Origin: Roseimaritima sp. | Lineage (GTDB): Bacteria; Planctomycetota; Planctomycetia; Pirellulales; Pirellulaceae | Direction of reading: 5' to 3' | Assembly: GCA_007124075.1 (NCBI GenBank) | Contig: SLFV01000251.1 | Coordinates: forward strand, 1-9,308 | DNA: 9,308 nucleotides | Shown: one piece after another, positions 5,208 through 9,308 of the stretch | Layout of the letters: each line of letters begins with the position of its first letter | Numbering within the stretch: position 1 is the first letter of the stretch | Made by a program: the position numbers and the translations under genes | Notes under the pieces: model-generated | The model's database searches: none | What the model was told of the DNA's origin: nothing | Seen by the model: only the letters and a program-made list of their open reading frames with translations

Positions 5208-7403
5208 GTGAATGTAGGCAGTGGCGGCGGTTTTCGGGCCATTTGGTACACCTGGAAAAAAGGGCGTGAGGCTGGGGGTGTTTGGAAGTTATATAAAGCG
5301 TTGCGAACGCGGAATACCTGCAAAACCTGCGCGTTAGGGATGGGCGGCCAGCAGGGTGGTATGGTTAACGAACAGGGGTCGTTCCCCGAGGTCTGCAAGA
5401 AAAGCCTCCAAGCGATGGTGGCTGACATGCAGCCAGGTATCCCCCCTACCTTTTGGGCCGAAAACAGTATCCAGCAACTGCGATCGTGGTCCCCGCGACA
5501 ATTGGAACATTGCGGACGCTTAATCCAACCGCTGTTGTACCGGCAAGATGCGACCCATTACCAGCCGATTACCTGGGAGTCTGCTTTCGACCGAATCGCG
5601 GACAAGTTGCGCAGCGTTGCGGCGGAGGAAACCTTTTGGTATTTCAGCGGCCGCAGCAGTAACGAAGCTGGTTTTTTGCTGCAATTATTAGCACGGATTT
5701 ACGGGACCAATAACGTCAACAATTGCAGTTTTTATTGCCATCAGGCCAGTGGCGTGGGGCTGCAAAGTTCGGTGGGCAGCGGTACCGCGACCATCGTGTT
5801 GGAGGATGTGGAACATGCCGACTGCGTTTTCCTGATCGGTGGGAATCCTGCCAGCAACCACCCGCGATTGATGACCACGCTCATGGAAATCCGGCGCCGT
5901 GGCGGCCAGGTGATCGTGATTAATCCAGTAGTCGAAACCGGATTGGTAAAGTTTCGCGTTCCCAGTGATCCACGTTCACTGTTGTTCGGTACCAAAATCG
6001 CCTCGCAATATGTCCAGCCGCATATTGGTGGCGATCTGGCGCTGTTGTGGGGCATCGCCAAAGCGATTTTTGCGGCCGGAGCGGATGATCAGGCATTTCT
6101 CTCAAACCACTGCCGGGGTGCGGTTGAATACCGTGCGGCGGTGGACGCGCTCGATTGGAGCGAAATCGAAACAAAGTCGGGGGTGACACGTCAAGAAATC
6201 GAAAAGATTGCAGCCAACTACGCGCGGGCCAAAAAGGTCGTCTTTGCTTGGACGATGGGAATTACGCACCATGCGCATGGGGTCTGCAACGTGCAGGCGA
6301 TTGCCAATCTAGCGATGATCCGCGGCATGCTGGGTAAACCCGGTTGCGGCCTGATGCCGATTCGTGGACACAGCAATATTCAGGGAATGGGCTCGGTCGG
6401 TGTCACACCCCAATTAAAGCAATCGATCTTTGATGCATTGCAGGAGAAATTTCAGTTGCAACTTCCCACAACGCCGGGGTTGGACACGATGGCGTGTATG
6501 GAAGCCGCCGCTGCGGGAAATGTCAAAGTCGGCTTTTGTCTGGGAGGCAATCTTTACGGATCCAATCCTGATTCGCAGTTCGCTGCCTCAGCGCTGTCGC
6601 AACTGGAAATGAATGTGATGCTCAACACCACGTTGAATACCGGCCATGCGCATGGTTTGGCGGCGGAAACTGTGATCTTGCCCGTCTTGGCACGCGATGA
6701 GGAACCTCAGCCCACCACGCAGGAATCAATGTTCAACTTTATTCGGCTCAGTGACGGTGGCCCCAGCCGTGTGCCTGGCCCTCGAAGCGAAGTCCAGGTT
6801 ATCGCAGCCTTGGGAGAACGCGTGATCGGATCGGACCGAGGCGTGGATTGGCAAGCAATGCAACAAACAGCCACCATTCGTCATTGGATTTCGGAGGTGG
6901 TGCCGGGGATTGAAAAAATCAAACAGATCGATCAAACCAAACAGGAATTTCAGGTGGAGAACCGAACGTTCCATCGCCCCCAGTTTCCCACCGAAGATGG
7001 TCGAGCAATCTTGCATGTCCATCAACTTCCCGAATTAGCCGGGCAGGATGCACTGCAGTTACGCGTGATGACGGTCCGCAGTGAAGGCCAATTCAATACG
7101 GTGGTTTATGAAGAGGAGGATTTGTATCGCAACCAAGATCGCCGCGATGTGATCTTGATGCACGGCGATGACCTAGACCGACTTGGCTTGCAGCCCGAAC
7201 AACGGGTGACGGTCCGCAGTGGAATAGGCCAAATGCATGGACTGTTGGCCCGAAAATACGACAAGATCCGGCCGGGCAATGCGATGCTGTACTACCCAGA
7301 AGCGAATGTGCTGGTCGGGCGCAAGGTCGATCCGGATAGTAAAACCCCAGCGTTTAAATGCGTGGTTGTGACCGTGCACGCCGAAACCCACGGCGATGCC
7401 TGA
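5208..7403 (+). CDS. FdhF/YdeP-family molybdopterin oxidoreductase (formate dehydrogenase alpha-like)
   Basis: This is a member of the DMSO-reductase superfamily carrying a bis-molybdopterin-guanine-dinucleotide cofactor, closest in motifs to the FdhF/YdeP oxidoreductases. The reaction is unproven; formate oxidation is one possibility. The N-terminal Fe-S region has Cys38-x2-Cys41-x21-Cys63, so only three of the usual four cluster cysteines are seen. 'NNCSFYCHQASG' places Cys177-His178 where FdhF has its molybdenum-ligand Sec and catalytic His. 'MPIRGHSNIQG' (Arg386) matches the conserved arginine region of formate dehydrogenases. Cofactor-binding stretches 'FLIGGNPASNHPR' and 'CLGGNLYGSNPDSQF' are present, and the C-terminal MopB domain ends 'YYPEANVLVGRKVDPDSKTP'. 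There is no Tat or Sec signal, so it is probably cytoplasmic. Length is 731 residues. The GTG start is supported by GGGAG 8 bases upstream. No fdhD, electron-transfer subunit or moco gene is adjacent. Confidence 0.92.
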   Translation: MNVGSGGGFRAIWYTWKKGREAGGVWKLYKALRTRNTCKTCALGMGGQQGGMVNEQGSFPEVCKKSLQAMVADMQPGIPPTFWAENSIQQLRSWSPRQLEHCGRLIQPLLYRQDATHYQPITWESAFDRIADKLRSVAAEETFWYFSGRSSNEAGFLLQLLARIYGTNNVNNCSFYCHQASGVGLQSSVGSGTATIVLEDVEHADCVFLIGGNPASNHPRLMTTLMEIRRRGGQVIVINPVVETGLVKFRVPSDPRSLLFGTKIASQYVQPHIGGDLALLWGIAKAIFAAGADDQAFLSNHCRGAVEYRAAVDALDWSEIETKSGVTRQEIEKIAANYARAKKVVFAWTMGITHHAHGVCNVQAIANLAMIRGMLGKPGCGLMPIRGHSNIQGMGSVGVTPQLKQSIFDALQEKFQLQLPTTPGLDTMACMEAAAAGNVKVGFCLGGNLYGSNPDSQFAASALSQLEMNVMLNTTLNTGHAHGLAAETVILPVLARDEEPQPTTQESMFNFIRLSDGGPSRVPGPRSEVQVIAALGERVIGSDRGVDWQAMQQTATIRHWISEVVPGIEKIKQIDQTKQEFQVENRTFHRPQFPTEDGRAILHVHQLPELAGQDALQLRVMTVRSEGQFNTVVYEEEDLYRNQDRRDVILMHGDDLDRLGLQPEQRVTVRSGIGQMHGLLARKYDKIRPGNAMLYYPEANVLVGRKVDPDSKTPAFKCVVVTVHAETHGDA

Positions 7404-7464
7404 GCAGACAAAAACAGCGTTTCCCTTGGGTGAAAACGATCCCGAATCTGAAATGCACTGTGCC

Positions 7465-7493
7465 GGGGGGCGGATCGGCTTCCGCAACCCCCC
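7465..7493. terminator. GC-rich hairpin between convergent genes
   Basis: GGGGGGCGGA (7465-7474) faces TCCGC-AA-CCCCCC (7481-7493) across a 6-base loop, giving about ten G:C-rich pairs with a two-base bulge. It sits between the oxidoreductase stop (7403) and the convergent propeller gene stop (7530). It could serve both genes as a terminator or 3'-end stabiliser, but no T-run follows on either strand. Confidence 0.4.
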
Positions 7494-7529
7494 TTCGACT
7501 GCGACCGGGTCGTCGTTGCGTTGGGCCGA

Positions 7530-8942
7530 TTACTTTTTCAAGCGATCGGCCGATGCTGCCCGCAGTTCAACACAGATGACCTCCTGATCGTTCCGCAGAA
7601 AAACCTGACCGTCCGACCAGGCGGGTGCCGACCATACGACCTCGCGCCCATACGCGGAGTTGGTCGGTTGAATCACCTTCGCCCGATCGATCTCGTGGTA
7701 ACCCTCCGGGGTCAAATTGGCGATCAGCAATTCCCCGCGTTCGTTGAACAGCCAATAGCGACCTGCCAGGGAGGTCTGGGACTCCGGTTCCGCCTGCTGT
7801 CTGATGATAAACGCGGTCGCTGACTTGCCCGGCCTGCCACCGTCAATCGGTTCCGTGGTTTGCCAAAGGCGTTTGCCCGAAGCAAAATCGACCGCATGCA
7901 TCCAGCCACTTTGGTCAAAACCGTACATGATGCCGTCGGCGACGAACGGTTGGACATTAACTGCCGACAACGCCGATTGTCGCTGATCTTGCCATAGTAA
8001 CCGTGCGTCGGGACTGGTCTCGCTTAACTGGACCATGAGGTTGCGGTTATTAAATCCGCCAGCATACAGCAGGTTCCCGACGTGAATCGGGGTCATGATG
8101 ATGGAGCCGTAATCGGCTTGGTAGGGAACACTCCAGTAGCGTTGCCCATCGTCAATCGATACCGACTCCATCGCGTCACCGTGCAGCAGAATCAATTGAC
8201 GCTGGCCTCCATATTCGATGATCAGCGGAGGAACGTAGCCCTGCAGCGTGGAACTGAGTGAACGCCACAACTCGCTGCCATCGTGTTTGTCAAACGCGAC
8301 GACGTGACTTCCACTACCTCCGACGATACAAATCAAGCGGTCGCCGTCGATCAAAGGGTGCCCGGCGTAGCCCCAGGTCGGTGTCTTTGCGCCGTAATCC
8401 GCTGCGAAGTGTTTTCGCCACCGGACCCTGCCTGTCGTTGTTTCCAAGCACAACAGATGCCCTTCAGCACCCAGCGTGTAAACTTTTTCCCCTTCGACAA
8501 GCGGTGTGCAACGTGGGCCAGCCGGATACGAAATTCCATAATTGACCGGATACGCGTGCATCCAAATCGTTTTGCCCGAGCGACGATCAAGACACCAAAC
8601 GCGTTCCAAACCGCTGAAGGTGTTCGCGTCAAACTGGGGGTCGTCAATCTGGTTTTTGGGCAGATAGTCCGTGACGTAAACTTTACCTTCGGCGACGGCT
8701 GCGCCTGAATACCCGCCCGCGATTTTCGCTGACCATACTCGCCGGGGACCATCGTCGGGAAAAACTTCCAGTAGTCCTGACTGCCGCCAGTGGTTATCCC
8801 GACGCGGACCCATCCATTGAGGCCAATCTTCTGCCTGCACCGCGGTGCCACCGAGTCGCAACCCGACCTGCGCCCGCGGCGATACGTTAAAATCGATAGT
8901 GGAAACCGTCGCCAGAACAATTACTAAGCCACCAATACGCAT
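7530..8942 (-). CDS. Exported PQQ-binding-like beta-propeller repeat protein
   Basis: This 470-residue protein belongs to the PQQ/BamB-like beta-propeller group that is abundant in planctomycetes. Its function is unknown; similar proteins are taken as periplasmic scaffolds or possible quinoprotein relatives. The N-terminus has a hydrophobic segment (residues 4-16) and a plausible cleavage after 'AVQA' (37), just before '[15 protein letters not shown]', the usual start of the mature domain. Blade repeats with the D/E-x-x-x-G-x-x-x-W pattern are visible at '[11 protein letters not shown]' (about 116-126), '[11 protein letters not shown]' (about 165-175), '[11 protein letters not shown]' (about 215-225), 'SIDDGQRYW' (about 262-271) and '[11 protein letters not shown]' (about 350-360), with two more degenerate blades to the end. 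No separate dehydrogenase active-site motif or cytochrome CxxCH was seen. The ATG has AGGAG (8953-8949) 6 bases upstream. It is divergent from yidD and convergent with the oxidoreductase. Confidence 0.9.
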   Translation of the reverse strand: MRIGGLVIVLATVSTIDFNVSPRAQVGLRLGGTAVQAEDWPQWMGPRRDNHWRQSGLLEVFPDDGPRRVWSAKIAGGYSGAAVAEGKVYVTDYLPKNQIDDPQFDANTFSGLERVWCLDRRSGKTIWMHAYPVNYGISYPAGPRCTPLVEGEKVYTLGAEGHLLCLETTTGRVRWRKHFAADYGAKTPTWGYAGHPLIDGDRLICIVGGSGSHVVAFDKHDGSELWRSLSSTLQGYVPPLIIEYGGQRQLILLHGDAMESVSIDDGQRYWSVPYQADYGSIIMTPIHVGNLLYAGGFNNRNLMVQLSETSPDARLLWQDQRQSALSAVNVQPFVADGIMYGFDQSGWMHAVDFASGKRLWQTTEPIDGGRPGKSATAFIIRQQAEPESQTSLAGRYWLFNERGELLIANLTPEGYHEIDRAKVIQPTNSAYGREVVWSAPAWSDGQVFLRNDQEVICVELRAASADRLKK

Positions 8943-8948
8943 GCAAAT

Positions 8949-8953
8949 CTCCT
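8949..8953 (-). promoter_or_regulatory. Ribosome binding site of the propeller gene
   Basis: AGGAG on the - strand lies 6 bases before the ATG at 8942-8940 and confirms that start. It sits inside the 42-base gap to yidD, so promoters for the two divergent genes must overlap each other or lie within the opposite gene. Confidence 0.6.
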
Positions 8954-8984
8954 GCTATTGAGCGAATTACTCGCGAAATTATTG

Positions 8985-9203
8985 ATGAAACGTATTCTAA
9001 TCCGCGCCTTGATTGTACCGATTCGTTTTTATCAGTTGGGAATCAGTCCGTTGTTGGGGCCGCGCTGCCGCTTCCAACCCACGTGTAGCCAGTACGCGAT
9101 CGAGGCGCTGGAAAAACACGGGCCCGTAAAAGGCAGCTATTTGGCGGTTCGGCGAATCTTGCGCTGCCATCCCTGGCATCCCGGAGGATTTGATCCGCCG
9201 TGA
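8985..9203 (+). CDS. yidD: Membrane protein insertion efficiency factor YidD
   Basis: YidD is a small, membrane-associated protein that helps YidC/Sec insert inner-membrane proteins. The family pattern is nearly complete in 72 residues: '[20 protein letters not shown]' (16-35), '[10 protein letters not shown]' (37-46), '[19 protein letters not shown]' (50-68) and the terminal 'FDPP'. The three conserved cysteines are Cys28, Cys34 and Cys61. The first 20 residues form a basic, amphipathic hydrophobic segment expected to lie on the membrane. I chose the ATG at 8985 because '[17 protein letters not shown]' is the usual start; a TTG at 8958 would add nine residues. No good ribosome site is seen before either. 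In many bacteria yidD lies between rnpA and yidC; here its left neighbour is the divergent propeller gene and the 105 bases downstream show neither partner. Confidence 0.95.
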   Translation: MKRILIRALIVPIRFYQLGISPLLGPRCRFQPTCSQYAIEALEKHGPVKGSYLAVRRILRCHPWHPGGFDPP

Positions 9204-9308
9204 TTGCCCGCATCGAAATAATAACACGTTTAGCCGTTTTCGTGATTCAGCCTGCGGGGACCTCTAGGTAAGTTAACCGATGTGAACAACCCGGTGATCG
9301 AAATGCGA

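Noticed and set aside
3688..7403. A joint glycosyltransferase-oxidoreductase system
   Set aside because: They share a strand, but 167 bases with several hairpins lie between them and no functional link between the two families is known to me.
7465..7493. A second copy of the 3545-3630 element
   Set aside because: Both begin with six G and C, but the loops, arms and ends differ and there is no TTAGGG/CCCTAA boundary; the shared G-run is insufficient.
8351..8920. A 189-codon - strand frame within the propeller gene
   Set aside because: It is the same strand in another frame; its translation is Arg-rich and lacks the repeat pattern that the accepted frame shows throughout.
9200..9271. A 23-residue GTG-started frame overlapping the yidD stop (GTGA)
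   Set aside because: The overlap is of the coupling type, but the peptide is very short, has no family resemblance and no independent support. The rest of 9204-9308 shows nothing convincing.

Overview
The window looks like a stretch of ordinary bacterial chromosome, most likely from a planctomycete (Pirellula/Rhodopirellula-like). This taxonomic call is an inference. It rests on three genes: a secreted PQQ-type beta-propeller protein whose mature start reads '[14 protein letters not shown]', a family-4 glycosyltransferase starting 'MRIAYLTAGAAGMYCGSCMHDN', and an FdhF/YdeP-type molybdopterin oxidoreductase with the 'TCKTCALGMGG' N-terminus. There is no rRNA, tRNA, CRISPR array, transposase, phage gene or toxin-antitoxin pair that I can support.

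Layout, left to right. (1) The C-terminal part of an unrecognised protein on the + strand (1-524, cut by the window edge). (2) lepA, translation elongation factor 4, on the - strand (521-2314); its stop codon overlaps that of gene 1 in the shared tetranucleotide CTAA. (3) A ROK-family sugar kinase on the - strand (2401-3429), upstream of lepA. The 86-base gap holds a hairpin followed by six T (on the - strand) and a weak promoter-like pair. (4) A divergent intergenic region (3430-3687) with a short direct repeat and an 86-bp palindromic REP/MITE-like element. (5) A GT-B glycosyltransferase on the + strand (3688-5040). (6) A 167-base gap with hairpins, including a near-perfect 11-bp inverted repeat in front of the next gene. 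(7) The molybdopterin oxidoreductase on the + strand (5208-7403). (8) A 126-base convergent gap with a GC-rich hairpin. (9) The exported PQQ beta-propeller protein on the - strand (7530-8942). (10) yidD on the + strand (8985-9203), divergent from the propeller gene with only 42 bases between starts. (11) 105 bases to the right edge (9204-9308) in which I see no convincing gene.

The genes do not form one obvious pathway. lepA (ribosome GTPase) and yidD (membrane protein insertion) are housekeeping genes. The ROK kinase and glycosyltransferase belong to carbohydrate metabolism or envelope synthesis, the oxidoreductase to redox or formate-type metabolism, and the propeller protein to the cell envelope. 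I do not see a coherent new multi-gene system. The items most worth a second look are the palindromic element at 3545-3630, the inverted repeat before the oxidoreductase, the ROK kinase that has lost the family's zinc-binding cysteines, and the three-cysteine N-terminus of the oxidoreductase.
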